Source: Diphasiastrum complanatum
Lineage: Eukaryota; Streptophyta; Lycopodiopsida; Lycopodiales; Lycopodiaceae
Direction of reading: 5' to 3'
Assembly: GCA_029204225.1 (NCBI GenBank)
Contig: CM055109.1
Coordinates: 23,896,422 to 23,960,421, forward strand
DNA: 64,000 nucleotides
The stretch's first letter is position 1, and every line of letters begins with the position of its first letter. Below are positions 21,201 through 36,200 of this stretch, one piece after another. Below the pieces are notes generated by a model. That model did not search any database. It saw only the letters and a program-made list of their open reading frames with translations, and was not told where the DNA came from. A program made the translations under genes and the position numbers.

Positions 21201-24200
21201 GGATATTTCATTGGTGAGATGGCCGAGCAGAGAGAGTCTTCATTGGAGCCAAGGGGACCCCTAAGCTCGCTCCGTTCATCACATGCATTCTTCCCCAGGA
21301 TTGTTCCACTTCAGACTGCAAGTGGCATTGGAGCACGTGGACTCTTATATAACAAAAGATGCAACAAACCTATTGTTTGTCCATATTCAATCACTTGTGT
21401 AAGTAGTGCATCTTCGACTATAGTGTATGCACCACCAAAGGAATGTGTACCATTTTGACACTGAGACAATAACCCTTGCATTGCCTCACGAATCAACTCT
21501 AAATTGCTACAATCTAGTGAGCAACCAGGAGCTTGATTGTACACAATCAGCCAAATTAAGAATAAAACTTGATCTGCTGAAGCTGCAAGTGATTATGGCA
21601 GCAAATGCATACATTTATGGACAACCCAACAAAAGAGATCTCCTAGAGGATCGTGAAAAAAGCTTTTTATATTCCCAATTATGGTTGGCTAAAATCCTAA
21701 AGAGCTCAAGAAAAGAACTCTTCAGCGGAATTTTTCCCAATAAACAAAGATACTAACTGCCAGAAGAACCTCTGTTGTAATCTAGTCAGCCGAAGTAGTA
21801 GTAGTATGATGTGGTTTAAAAAGTTGTTTGATGCACAGAATATAGACCTTCCAACCTGATAAGAGATGAAGGCAGCATCCATGCAAGTTTCAGCTTCCTT
21901 CCGGTTCTGATCTAGCATAAATAGTGATAGTCCAATCATCTCCTGATCATGGAAGAGAACATGAATTGCCTAAAATTAGTCCCGTACTGCCAAATATCAT
22001 AGCAACAAACTCCAATGTGGAATGAAACTTTTTGTGATAGCTTGGAAGGTATTCAAAAACTAAAGAAACAAATTCATCCCATTTAAAATTAGCCCACTGA
22101 ATTCAACATCTTGCAGAAAGAAGACAGGCCCGTCTATCAAAAGAACTAGCCTGCGAATCATTCTCAAATTCTTTCTTCAGCAGTTACCGTGCAGCCCAAT
22201 CTAAACTCTTAAGCATACCTGTACACCTGCATATCGCTTCCATGCTTTGTCAGTCTTATAATCACTTGCAAGTAGTCGATAATTTGATAGAGCCAATTCA
22301 TAATCGCGTAACATGAAAGCATAGTCTGCAAGTACCCTGATTTGGGACTCCATGGAGCTATAGGTGTAACTGCTTGTAAAAATGGGACATCAGCATATGC
22401 CCAAAAATAATAAATTGGTACCTTGATTCTAGAAGATAGAGCAAGATAGAGCTGGTAAACACCATGGCAATAACAAAAGATAAACTTTTCATTTGCATCG
22501 AGATGCCATAATCAAGCACAGTTGGCACGTCATGATTGATGCGTAGCATCCCTAGAATCACTACTTATCTACTCTACAATATGCCTAACAATCGAGTTGA
22601 TTTCAGTCAACTCAATAACTGGGACTATGCTACAATGTGCAAAAGCATGCGATCACATGCACTTAAATACAAACTGCTGGAAGCAAATTAGTGTACAGTC
22701 TATTCCACAAAAACTTAGAACGCAGAGTAGAGACTCGTTCAGAAAGCATAAAAAATAAGTATACATTTGACCAGGTGCATCACTTGTCTCGTCCTTGCCT
22801 TTACGCCACCATAAATTTTTAATCTGGTTCTTTAGTCCCTTTCTAGTTGCCAAGACCTGCTCCAGGGTTGTAAATCAATCAGGCTTGTAGAGTTACAAGT
22901 ACGAATTTCTTTGTCCAATAATATGATAGTCAAAAAAAGGTACCTGTTGATTGAGAACTCGAATCTTTTGCTCCATGTATGGAATTACATGTTTTTGTGA
23001 AAAGTCCAGTACGAAGTCTGCCAACTGAACACCAGTAAACAAAACTACCATAAGCAAAACCATCTTCGCTGCAGTAAAAGTGCATTCTTTGCAGACTTCT
23101 AATTTTAAAAGTGATACTTAAATGTCACACAAAGCAATGACTTGTCTCACAAATGTGAACACTGAGCTCATTCTCGACCACTTGGTTCCAGAAGGCCTTT
23201 AACACTACTTTTTTATCGATTTTGGACTATTTTGAGCATTGTTGTTTGAATTTCATTGCAATCAGCTGCACACTTTGGAATGTCATGAGATTTGCTAAAA
23301 TAATTGACGATACCCATGCCATGGCTTGTAAGGAAGAGCAGGCTCCTAGGCAAGAGGCCAAGGGAAAAAAAGGTGCAGCTCCTTTTCAAAAGGGGAAGGA
23401 GAAGGAAAAAACTTGGATAGGGTCGACTTCAACAAGGCCAAAAGCGATGGTCTTTGTTTCTTCTGCATGGAGAAGGGGCACCCATCCAAGGATTGCCCAA
23501 AGAGCTGAAATAAATCTGGAGGTAAGTCCTTCAAGGCTCCAGGAAACTCTATGATCTCTTGTGTTGATTTGTCCTTTACGAAGGATGCAATTTGTAATGA
23601 TTGTTGTTTGATACATCAGTTTTTGGACCGCAGGACATCATTTGCATGAATGGGTTTGTGAAGGAGCAAGTTGTGAATATCTTATCAACGGACTTACTCG
23701 TAATCTAGTAAAGCTAAAATGGTCCAAAAACTGAAGTTGGCCACTGTGCCAAGTGACCATAAGTATGTATTCAAAACGGCGAAAGGCGAGGACCATCAGA
23801 CCTAGCAGGAGATTGTTCCTCACTTGTCTATGAAAAGTTAGGATTATGTGAATAATATTTACCTTTCACATAATGAACCTTGATAAGGTGGATTCAATTC
23901 CTAGTAAAAAGTGGTTTACTTCTAAGAATGAGTCGTTCCAAATGAACTATATGACTCATAGTTTGAAGGCCTAGCATAATGGTTCCTTTTTAGAATTAAA
24001 AGGAGATGTAAATACTTCTATTCTACCTTATGTAACCGATCTAGAATTAAATTGATGTTTGAAGAGTTTTGAGTATCAAGCTTTCCTATGCGCATTAGGG
24101 TAAAGGACGAGGACATGCCGAAAACGGGTTTTCGGACAAGATACAGATGCTTAGCTTTTACCGTTTGGATTCACGAATGCTCCGGCACCCATCTTCTTCG

Positions 24201-27200
24201 TCCAAACCTGGGAAAGTTTGTCGTAGTATTTCTTGGTGCGTGATCTACTATGGAAGAGTGTCAAGAGCATCTTCGCACTGTCTTTAAAATTTTAAGGTAG
24301 GAAAAGCTCTATGCCAAAGAGTCAAAGTGTGAGTTTTTTCAAACTAAACTTAGGTATCTAGGCCATATCATATCAAATCGAGGAATCAACATCAATTATG
24401 ATAAGGTTCGTAAGGTACAAGAGTGGCCTGTTCTAAAAAACGTTTGGGAAGTGAAATTTGTTTTTGGCTTCACATAATTCATTCATAGATTTACAAAGAA
24501 CAATGCAATTTTGGCATTGCCCCTAACAAATCTTCTTAAGGGAATATAGAATATTGCCACGCGCAATTCAATCCAACTATTCAATGGAACGATGGATTGA
24601 ATAACAGATTTTAGGATTTAAAATAATGTCTCTATTGCGCCCATACTACACATAGTCATCCCGAACAAGACAAACCCTTCTTGAGATGGATGCTAGCGAT
24701 TATGCAGTAGGAGCAGTACTTTATCAGGACTATGACTACAATTCCTAGAACAAGGCAAGGTCACAATGCCTTTGGGTAGTAGTTGACAAGCTACCCAAAA
24801 TGGCATAGTACATTCCAACAAAGTCTACGGTCAAGGCTTCAGAGCTTGCACATTTTCATCGAGAAGAAGTTCAGGATGTTTGGGTTGTTGACGACATTGT
24901 TGGTGATCGTGATTCCAAGTTCACCAACTAATTCTAGCAGTCACTCTTTGAGAGACTGGAAACTAACATTAATCTACATCTTCTGATCACCTAAATCTGA
25001 TGGACAGACTGAATGTACAACAATCGATGAAAGATATGCTTCGAGCACATGTCTCCAGGAAATAGTCAATTTGGGAATGTACCTTCCAATGGTTGAGTTC
25101 GCGTGTAATAGTGCAAAGCATTCTGCCATCGAATTTAGTCCTTTTCATGTTGATGTTTGGCTTTAAGCCTCGTTCACTAATATCCATCAGACTCAAAGCT
25201 CTTGAGGTGCAAGCTACAACTAATTTTTTGCTGGATATGCAAGAAATGTTGAAAGTGTCCAAGGATAGTATAAACTCGACTCGGGATCAAGTGCAATTCT
25301 ATGCTATATTCCTGAATATTAGCAAGGTGCAAAAGTGAGTCAAACTCTTGATGGAAGATCACCTGAACAACCAAATCATAAAGAGAGGATTCAACAAAGA
25401 TTTGTACACAACCACCTTAGGAGGCTTATATGAGATAGGTTCATGTTCTTTTGTAGAACATCCATCATCTATACATGAATCCATGACACATCAAGATGAA
25501 ATAATCGGAAGCATGAAATGGACAAGGAGTATAACTCATTGATAAATAATCAAGCGTGGTCACTTGTCAAGCAGGATTGAAAATTTTATTCTTGAGCTTT
25601 TCAAATTGGAGTAACCGAGGAGGACATGTATACGCAAGCAAAAGGTTATGTTGTCAAAGGAAAAGTAGACCATGTGTGCAGACTACATAAAGCTTTATAT
25701 GGGCTTAAGCAATTTGCTAGGGCATGGTTTCATAATTTATTTCTCTTGGATAATGGTTGTATTCAAGCATAGTTGACTCAAATGTCTATTACAAGTTACT
25801 CGATCAATCCTTCATCGTGATAACTTTGTATGTTAATGATACATTGCAATATAGCAATTATACAAAGTTATTACATCTCACCAAGTTTTTGTTGTCAAGT
25901 GAGTTTGAAATGACAGATCTTGGAGAAGCACACTATTGTATGGGTATACAGGTACATAGAAATAGAGACAATAGAGAATTTGCATCAACCAGCAGAGGTA
26001 TATCCCTGACATCTTGGTGAAGTATGGACCAACTAACTGTAAGTTAGTCAAGACTCCCACGAACTCAAGTATCAAGCTTTCAAAGGATCAATTGTCCTCA
26101 AACAAAAGAAGAGCAAGAAGAGATGAAGAAGCATTTTTATCACTCAATCATTGGATCCTTGATGTACTTGATGGTTTGTACACCACCAGACATTGGTTAT
26201 GCAGTAACTACTTTAAGTCAGTTTGTGTAAGTCCAGGGATTGTACATTGGAAAGCACTACTGGGAGTTCTAAGGTAGATACATACTATCAAGGATATGTG
26301 CATCTACTATGGAAATAAGACACGTGAAGTCAATGCTCTTAAAGGCTACACAGATGCAAACTAGGCTGGTGATGCTAATACCTAAAGATCAACTTTTGGT
26401 ATGTGTTTTATGTTCAACAATGGATCAATCTCCTGGAATAGCAGGAAGCACACTTTAGTTGCATCAACCAAAGCACAGTATATTGTAGCTACACGTAGCA
26501 AAGGAAGCAGTATGGTTGAGGCAGTTCATATTAGAGGGCTAATTCAAAGAGAGGTGTTTGAATTGGGCCATAAGCACGGGATTAGGGGCATCCACCCACA
26601 GCTTGCACACAAAGCACACATGCAATAGGAATTGGGTCTTTCATGATTTCATGGGACTAGCATAACTTTTCAAAGTAATCCAATAAGAACTGAAGATAGC
26701 TTTTGGAACCTCAGGGACTTCTAATCATGACAAGATATATCACTTCGTCTAAACGCACAAAAAGGCAACCCACTAGGACAAGACCGCCTTGCCTTGTGAC
26801 TTGTGGTAATCAATGCAAGTTCTATGAACAGCAATTGAAATACAAAACACAATTCACCAGCTTAAGTTCTCAATGTGTCAAAAAAGATACCTCTTCTACG
26901 TCATTGCTGTCCAAGTAGCTACCGGGCCTCATCTTAATGGATGATTCCTCTCCCTGGCACAGAAGAAGCTTCTCATCACTAAAGTGCAGCAATCTTAAGA
27001 AAAATACTGATAAATGTGAATCATTACAGGTCAGAAAATCACAAATAAAACACTTTCCTTCTATTCATATTTCTCTAAGATACCTTATTGAATTGTTGAT
27101 ACCTTATCATCTCTCTCCTTTGGTGCATTCTGGTCTATGGCAGGCAATGTAGGGGTACTCCACAGATCCTCTACAGATGAAACTGCATCTGGGTGAGTAG

Positions 27201-30200
27201 AATTGATCGAAATTAGTCGACAATCCCCAACTCCAAAAGTGCTACGCAGCTCCAATAATATCTCTTCAGCCCTGCATAAATATAAGTCGTATGAAAAACT
27301 ATCCCAAATGAAACAATTGCAAAAGGATACCAATGTCTTGTGGACCTTTTTGAAAAACCTTTTCATAATGTGTTTAAAAGTATTCATAATTCTACTATTT
27401 TCTACTGAGATCTAACTAAAGTTTTATGTGCCAAACTTTCTCACACAATTCGCGCGCGCACACAGCCAGGATGTGAGCTAGCTTAGCTTGGGAGATGGCT
27501 GATGGCTCTAGCAGTGGTACGGGACGACAGTCCGTTTGAAATGGACTTTTCGAAATAGAGTTCATTGAATGCAACGCATTTCAGTGAAACATTGAAGGAC
27601 ACTAATATCAAGTCAATAAGCTCGCTCTTTTGGAGCAGGAAATCACATGAGCGGGTCACTAATACTTCAGGTTTCGTGGCTGTTTTGAAGATCCTCAAGT
27701 GCAGAGGATGGCTACAAGGCTCGTTGAACAGAGTCTCACATCTTCTCCAATGTCAGTTGATTTGTGTCCAGCCACATGTCATGACTATTTCTAAAGATGC
27801 CTCTTTGTGAAGGTACCACTTAGAACTTGGTGCACGAATTCTTTCCATGAGCACATCCTCGGATGAACTCTAGATCCAGGTTACTATACACAAGAAGCTA
27901 TATAAACTACCCCTGGACCAGTGTATCCAGTGATTGCACATGTGTATCCAGTGATTGCAGGACCTATAGATTCCACCAGATTTGGTTCGTGCAGTGATGG
28001 AATTATCTAAAGAGGCATACGGCATTTCAAGATATGTGAGGCAATATAAGACCTGTTACTATGCCCATGTGTGGTGTGGTGGTAGAGGGTTCTTGATGTG
28101 GGATTGACCACCCGAGTTTAAACTCCACCCACACCTGGATATGTTTTTGGATGCAGCAGTGGTCCATGCCGACTAAGGAAGAGTGGACTAATAAACTATT
28201 AGCTCCCTTCCTCATGCTAGAGATTGGTTCCATAAAGTGCACACCATGGTATGCGTACGAGAAACCCACCTTGAATGGCTGGCCATCTTCCTTGAAGATC
28301 AACCAATGTATGGATACTGGAGATATGTTAAAACATATCACCTTGGTCTTTTCTGCGTTGACTTCCAAATTCAATCTTGGCAAAACCTGAGTAGTGTGTC
28401 AGTAGGTCGTTGTAGTCAGAAATCAAATTGTCTCCTAGACTGCATATGTACCTTCACTGTGGCTCATGATCACTTCTGGCTCATCAATGAATGATTCAAA
28501 GATGGTGGTTGAGTGACCATCAACCATTTTTATGATTATTTTTGTTTGGTTTTTTAGTACCTTCCTATTTAGAGTATATGTACAACTATTGTGCTAGTAA
28601 CGGCCCTTAATATATATTTTTTCTTGGACACTGCCCAGGTGTGGGTGGAGTTTTAAAAACTCCACCCACACCTGGGCAGTGTCCAAGAAAAAATATATAA
28701 ACTCCACCCACACCTGGGCAGTGTCCAAGAAAAAATATATATTAAGGGCCGTTACTAGCACAATAGTTGTACATATACTCTAAATAGGAAGGTACTAAAA
28801 AACCAAACAAAAATAATCATAAAAATGGTTGATGGTCACTCAACCACCATCTTTGAATCATTCATTGATGAGCCAGAAGTGATCATGAGCCACAGTGAAG
28901 GTACATATGCAGTCTAGGAGACAATTTGATTTCTGACTACAACGACCTACTGACACACTACTCAGGTTTTGCCAAGATTGAATTTGGAAGTCAACGCAGA
29001 AAAGACCAAGGTGATATGTTTTAACATATCTCCAGTATCCATACATTGGTTGATCTTCAAGGAAGATGGCCAGCCATTCAAGGTGGGTTTCTCGTACGCA
29101 TACCATGGTGTGCACTTTATGGAACCAATCTCTAGCATGAGGAAGGGAGCTAATAGTTTATTAGTCCACTCTTCCTTAGTCGGCATGGACCACTGCTGCA
29201 TCCAAAAACATATCCTGGATACACAATCCAATTGCCATGTCTTTGACACTGGTCTCACATACAACTATGTATGCAGTAGAGACATGACACAAGAAGCCCA
29301 TCATATATGATTGGGCTTTTTTCTTCCACCTTCATGTTTCATGTTATCAGAAATAATACGTCGTAAGTCAATTTAACCATCAAAGGACAAAGAGTGTAAA
29401 GGATGTGCGTGGCAGGTCACCAGTGCCAGCAGCAGCCAAAACCATTTACACTAAAAGCTTAAATGATAGCAGAAATACAAATTACAACATCCTCCATCTC
29501 AAATGAGAAAGCAAATACACCCTATTGTGCAGATGGTGCTCAAGAACCAGCTTACCTGTTAATGGGCCCATCTTGATTATCATGCAGTAATACATAATGT
29601 TTTAGGATCTTTGGATCCATAACACCATCATTCATAAGTGCAGGAAGTTCACCCGTATTAAAAAGATCAACAAATTTGTTGACCGGATTTTCATCTTTCG
29701 ACGATACAACCAACAAACCTACCAATAAAGAGGAGTTCCAATCAGCCGAGATATACTTTTGATCATTCACCACTATATTTGATAAAATTACCTTTACCAG
29801 CCTCTAAGAAGGAACTGAAAAAGAAAAAATACAAAATTTAGCACTGATGTTAATAGGATGCATACATGCAACAGGATGGTCGATTGTTTCATGCTCTGAA
29901 AAGGCAAGAGTTCGCATAAACTCTCTGCTATATTTTTGGAACCATGAAGAGAGTGATTCAGATTCTGCCACTGTTCCAAAGTAAAGCAGTCAGACCAACT
30001 GCAAAGTTGCAAATATCGTAGTAACATCTCGTTCACAATCAACACTACCACCAAAAGAAAAGTGGATAAGAACAAATATTCTAGCATGTCAGCAAATATT
30101 ACAAAAATGCTTCATTCAGTAGCCAGGATGGTTAAGAAAGGCCCTCAACCTCCTCCTGGGAGGACTACAAGAAAGGACTTACTTTTGCGGACAACTTCCA

Positions 30201-33200
30201 GCTTCCGAGGATCTCCTTGCAACTCCATGGCAGCATCAGAACTAGAATCAGTAACAAGCTTTAACAAATGCTCCTCGGCAGCCTGACATTGATGATAAAC
30301 GTTTAAATATTTCCTGCTACAGTACCTCATTCTAGAATTATAACAAAATGGGCCATACCCTGTGCACAGCAAGTAATTACAACACAGGAAAGCCATCATC
30401 AATTAAAGATTGAATGCATTCCAACCCACTGTATACTTCGTCCCAAAGTCATGAATGGAAAACAATGAATTATCAAACTTAGCATGCAGCTGTTACCAAT
30501 CTAAGAAACTGCGCCTTGAAACTTTATCTCATCAAGCAGAGAACTTGGTACACCACATGATTCTAGAACCACAATAAAAAAAAATACTGAAAAGAAGATC
30601 CAGCTCCACCAACATGCACCACCTAGTTCATAATATCTTCCTCCTGCAATCCTCCACACACACATACCAGTTCCTGCTCTCTAGCCAATAGCTTGGGTTG
30701 CAGTTAAATTTGCAAGGCTTGTGGATGAAAAGCTATATAATTCAATCTGAGATCCCATAAACTGAAAGGTCAGAAAATAAAAGATAAAACTGCCTCTCTG
30801 AGGCAGGCATGCTTCTACAGTCAAATTCATCTACCACATATTTGAGCTGTGGTCCCTTGAAGATCTACTTTTTACAGCAAAAATTGATTCAAAGAGTAGA
30901 CTGAGCACCCACTTGCACCAAATTTACCCCGTTAATTTTCTGATAACTAACATTCAAGACTACCCAATCTTGAAGATCCCATAACACTAGAGGCATAATA
31001 GAGTGGCATAAGACTTGTGTTTAAGAGAGGAGGTGAGTAGTCTATGATGGATCTTTCAATGTCAAAAAGCACGTGCTTATGATGTCAATTTTTGGGTTAT
31101 AAGATAGAAATGTAATAATTAAGATATTTTTAGATACAAGGACCACAAGTAGTTTCAGGTGGCCTTATTTGGACTTGCCCTAAGATAACCATGCGTTTCA
31201 CCATCATGGAGTAGGGTGCATGCCTTTAGGAGGGTCTTATGTCTCCTTAGTCCCTTGATGGTTCTCCCTCCCATTTCTATAGAAGTAGGCCTTGAGGGAG
31301 ACACTAAATTCTCCCTCAGTAGGAGAGTAGGAGAGATGACAGGTTGGATCCCCTCCAATGCCCTCTCTCCCTGCTCTTCTATCCCAAAAAGTGTAAATCA
31401 ACCATTCTCTCCTCGAATTTGTCTATCCTATTTTCTTGCACTAGAAAGCAATGGAGAATTCATCGGAAAATGAAATGGAACTTATCCTCAATCTCTTGTA
31501 AAGAGCAGCACTGACAAATCCGTAGCGGTCGAGGTGTGTCGGTGTATCTGCCTGTCTCAATAGCAAGTTGGTGAGAAGAGACCACCCTAAGCTGACCAAG
31601 ATGATAACGCAAGCCGAAAGATAACGTCTGAGACAAATAGCTCGGCCAAATGGGAAGCCCGGAAACATCAAGCTGAAGAAGATGAGTGTGATAAAAATGA
31701 AGCTTGACCCATGCTGGATCTGGGTGAGACCACACTATGCTGATGTAAGCTCTGTAAATCTGCTGGCGGATATATGTGTGTGTCCCATTCGGGAGATTAG
31801 ATATAGATAAACCCCACCTCCTTCCTCCTCTCATTTAAGTAGGAGATTGAAAGGGAGAAATTCTGGGAATCCGCAGAGGACCAATGATGCCTAGGCTCTG
31901 CGCAAGGAGCGTACGCTCTACTTTATTATTATGAGAAGCAAGGTTACCTTTGGGCGATAATGACCATATCCTAGAAAGTTGTGCAAAAGTCCTTTGGATC
32001 CTTTCCCCTATAAAATAGCTTACTTGTTGTTTTGTGATCTTATATTAAAAAAAGTGGACCTTCTATGCACATTCATTGTAGACTAATCAAACTCCTTCCT
32101 TAATCAATGTCTCAACCAACTTGCTTTACCCAGTTGTACTTAGAAGATTAAAAGTAGTACTTATTCCCTCAACCATATTGTCTAAGTACCTACCGTAGTT
32201 CATCAGGTATTCATGTCACTAGTCATCCATGGGTGTCAATCTTTCAACTACTATGGTTGGGTGGAGAGTAATTATCATGACTGTGTCATTGCATTTGTCA
32301 AAAATCTTTTGGCTTTATGGCTTATTCTTGTATTCAATTGTTGCGACACTCCCTAAGGCTGAAAAATAGTACATCTCCTTTGTTCTTGGTACATATATGT
32401 TGTTTGCCAAGCACTCTACATGCGCACGTGTTCTAGAGACATTTGACTTGTAATTACACATTGTTTGAATTTTGTTTCTTATGCTTTGCATAGAGCTATC
32501 CATCTAAGTCAACATCTTGAGCTAATTGTTATGCACTAACAAGATACTTTATGTTTAGGTGCATGCTAAAGGAAGAAGTTCTAATCATTTAGACTACGTT
32601 CAGAACATTTATGCTTCGTATATTTTCCTTAATTTGCCTAACTTACTCTTGACATGAGAGGACCGCATTCTCCACATATGACTGGTTTAGTCCAGTGAAT
32701 ATTTCTCTTTGCTTAAGCCATATGTTTCTGTGTCGAAACAATTAGGCTGTCAAGAAATTCACTTAGGCACCCAAGCATTCTATTCTGAATTGCATGACTT
32801 CACCCCCCCTTGCTATAGTCTTGGACTCACCAAGTCATTCTTTATATGAATGTTCTCTCAAAGCTTAACAAGCTTATACATCCTTGAGTCTACATGGCTT
32901 AAGGGAACTTAAGCTTGATGTAGGTCAGGTAACTTGCTAGCATGGGCGTAGACCCTACTAGTTATGTCCATTAAGGACATAAAGTCCTCAACCAACCTAA
33001 CGTTTTGGCACTTGAACTTAACAATACAATCCCTAGAACTATAGTAGTTAACCACACTATCTAAGTACCAAAGTCCATTAATGATATTGATAACCCATAA
33101 GTAGTCCATCCTTCAACCACTCTAAGCCTCATTTGGTGGTGGAATGGTGGGATCTTATCTAGAAATCTTGTGTGTAAATATGTACAAATGCCAACTTGAT

Positions 33201-36200
33201 AGTCGAGACCTCAATATTTGGTAGGGAATCTTTCTAATGGTCAAGTCCCACGCCTCCAAACCTTGGAGACAACTACTTTCTAGGATTTATGGAATCTTTT
33301 GAAGGCCAATGGCACATAGCTTTCAATTGCAATGAGAATATTAAAGAAATTAGACTGAACACCTAAAGCATAAAATGAATCCAAATAGAGTACCATAGCG
33401 ACAAATGCAGCGAGGACAACAATCTATTACTTATATTAATGATAGAAGAAATTACAAGGATCCAAGAAAAAAGATGACTATCTAAAGCTTAATTTTAGTA
33501 ACAATACTTCATTAGTAGGGGCCCCCACTTTTATAGGCACCAAATCAAGTCCTTTTTTGCACTAATAGTCAACTTTAGTGCATGGATCTTGATGAACACT
33601 GCATGTTGCGGATAAAATGAACAAACAAACTTATGTTAGAAGTTTAATAACTATCTTTTGAGGTCATTTCAAGGCTCGAAACCATTAATAGGTCATGAAG
33701 ACCTCAAAGCTTTCAGAAGAACTAACTTTGACCCACTTTGACCAAATTAATAACTTTTTCAAATACTATCAAACCTACTTGGCCTCACTTTGCTATAAGT
33801 TCTAATCAAGCTACTCTTATTATGCAAACTAGAAGTTATTTGGACAATTTTGCATCTATTATGAAGGCATTAACATCAGAGAATCACTAGATTAGTGATA
33901 GTGCAAGGCACAATACATGCACTATTTCCTTTGTAGTAGCAACTTTGAGTAGATCATTTGTAGGTACTCATAGATCTACTTTGTCCTTGTTTTGTGTCAA
34001 AAGAAGTGTCTTTGAACAAAATTTTGGTGATTCATTAACACCACATCTCAATCAAAGCTACTTGTCATGATATTTGGTTACAAAATCAATTGGATTTCAT
34101 AAACATTAGAAATTAACATAGCATATAGCGGCATATTTCTTTTTAATAAATGATATATGGAGAACAACCTCCTTCATTTAAGTGTCGGCCTCAAACAACA
34201 ACTTTATAAGTGAAGTCACTATTACCTCAATCAAGGTTGTTGATGATGGTTTTAAATGAACAGGCACTAAGGCTGTCACCCTATTTGTGTGCATACTCCT
34301 AACGGCCAACTCAATGAGGCCTTTCTATCCACAACATTTGGGGCATATCAACAACATCAAAACCGATGCAATTTGACAAAAGTTTGCTCGATAATGATGA
34401 TGATCCAACAAGTTACTCCCATGTAACACATCATGATAATCAAAGTTCAATCCAACTGGCTCAAAACCCAATCTTCTAGCAACAACAAAGCACATATGTC
34501 TATTTGTGAAATTAGAATATATCCAATTTCACAAATTTAAAATGAGAAGTTCGTGATGTCATATAAAAACAATATACAAGCAACCCAAAAAGTCAAAGGA
34601 TCTAAATCAAAACGATAATATAAAATTCAATAAACAAAAAATCTTAGCCAAACAGCATTGCTCATGTCTCATCAGTACCCAAGCATAAGTTGCTAACTAG
34701 GTTTTGAAAGAATCCAGATTTTCTTGGGTAGACCCAATGTTGACTAAGAAGCAAAAGACAATCAATAAGAAAAAAGAAAAAATAATAATAATGATAATAA
34801 TTCAAATAAAATAAAATAAATAAACCACAAGGACCATAATATGTATACGAGTTATTGAGACAAAGACAAAATACAAAATACTAGAAACAAAGAGGGCTCC
34901 TTAGCTCCGGAAGAAGAGCATTCATAACTTCAGGCTTTCAGAGCTGGAACTAATTTTATCAAGATCAAGCGAAGTAAAAACCATGATGAGTAGATCTTTA
35001 CTAGAGGTAAAAAAATTCAGTTTTAACATTAGCTTTGGAATTTATAAAGCGGCATAAAAGATTTTTGAAGTTGATAAAATTGAGAATGTGAAATACTAAG
35101 GTCTTGACAAGACATATTAGTATAGAGCAACCAAAAACGTTTCTTAGGATTGTGATATACGTTTCCAAACTTTCAAACCATGGTGAATGTGAAGTGTAAT
35201 GTTTTTAGGTTTAGAGTGGGCTTTCCACAACAAGGTTTTTGGTAGAGTTTCTACTCTTTCGTAAATTGGACTTACCCTCAAGATTATAACCTCTAGGGAA
35301 AAAGGAGTGAAGAGTTCCCATCCAAAAAAGTTCACGAAGCCACCTTGAAAACACTTTAGAATTAGAAAAGTTTCCGGCAATCTACTCAATGGGAAAGACC
35401 CTAAAAGACTCAAAACAACATTTGGCTATAGTAGTATACAAAGGTTTTAACTGTTCTTTAAGAAACTTAGAACTATGCACTCTTATAGCTTCTCGAACAT
35501 GTTCTTGAAAACGTACAAAAGCAGACCGATAAACTTGGCCAACATATACCATACTAGTATGTTATAACTGACATAGATTACCTGGGTGGTATGGATTGGG
35601 GTAAGAGGCATAGAAGTATGCACATGTTTTTTTCTAAGACGTCTAAGGCGATTCAAAATTCTCATATGGTTAATCGTATAATGAGTACTAACAAGCAAAG
35701 GCTTAAAAGTAGACCATTTTATTACAAAACAAAAAGAACCTTACCAACATGACATCAAGTAAGAGATGTTAGTTTTGATTGGCACTGGACATATTTACAA
35801 GAGCTTTTCTAAGAAAAAAATTTGAGACAACATGCTATCAATAAGACTACAAAGTTGAGCAGATATTCTCTTTACAAAGTGAAACCACCTACTTACCTCA
35901 GCACGCATCTGAACTATGTCAAAAGAGTAGAATAACCGTAGCTGGAACTCTTGTAGCCTGTATGGTTGCTCACTTGCAGTGCGCACCGGCACTGTCATCA
36001 TAAGAAGAGCAATACTGAGAAATAAGAATATTGCTTTTGAGCCGCAAAAACAATTAGCAACAAAATGAAAAGAACTTATGATAGATGCTCTTCCTATTTA
36101 TCAAATGAGAAACTAGCATGATACGAATGAGTAAATGGAACTTGATTTTCCAATAGATGTCATGTATGAGAGCAAAACCATTTCACATCCTCATGTTGTT

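Larger units (their letters stand above)
28137..29215. repeat. Large palindrome with 524-bp arms
   Basis: The left arm (28137-28660) and right arm (28692-29215) are reverse complements about the axis 28676, and the two encoded 85-residue readings agree completely. The approximately 31-40 bp centre holds an extra copy of AACTCCACCCACACCTGGG. Each arm carries the same LINE RT fragment. Such a long, unspaced and undiverged palindrome must be recent or kept by gene conversion. Confidence 0.88.

Noticed and set aside
21003-21458. 151-codon plus-strand ORF as a gene
   Set aside because: No recognisable domain, it lies in a TRAPPC8 intron, and it runs over retroelement-like sequence.
26891-26978. 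Alternative acceptor TTTAG|TGATG for TRAPPC8 exon 7
   Set aside because: It breaks the phase with exon 6 and gives an early stop; the acceptor 7 bases further in keeps the frame.
28237-29115. Two identical 85-codon ORFs as duplicated genes
   Set aside because: They are the antisense of the LINE RT fragment in both palindrome arms; the sense reading matches RT.
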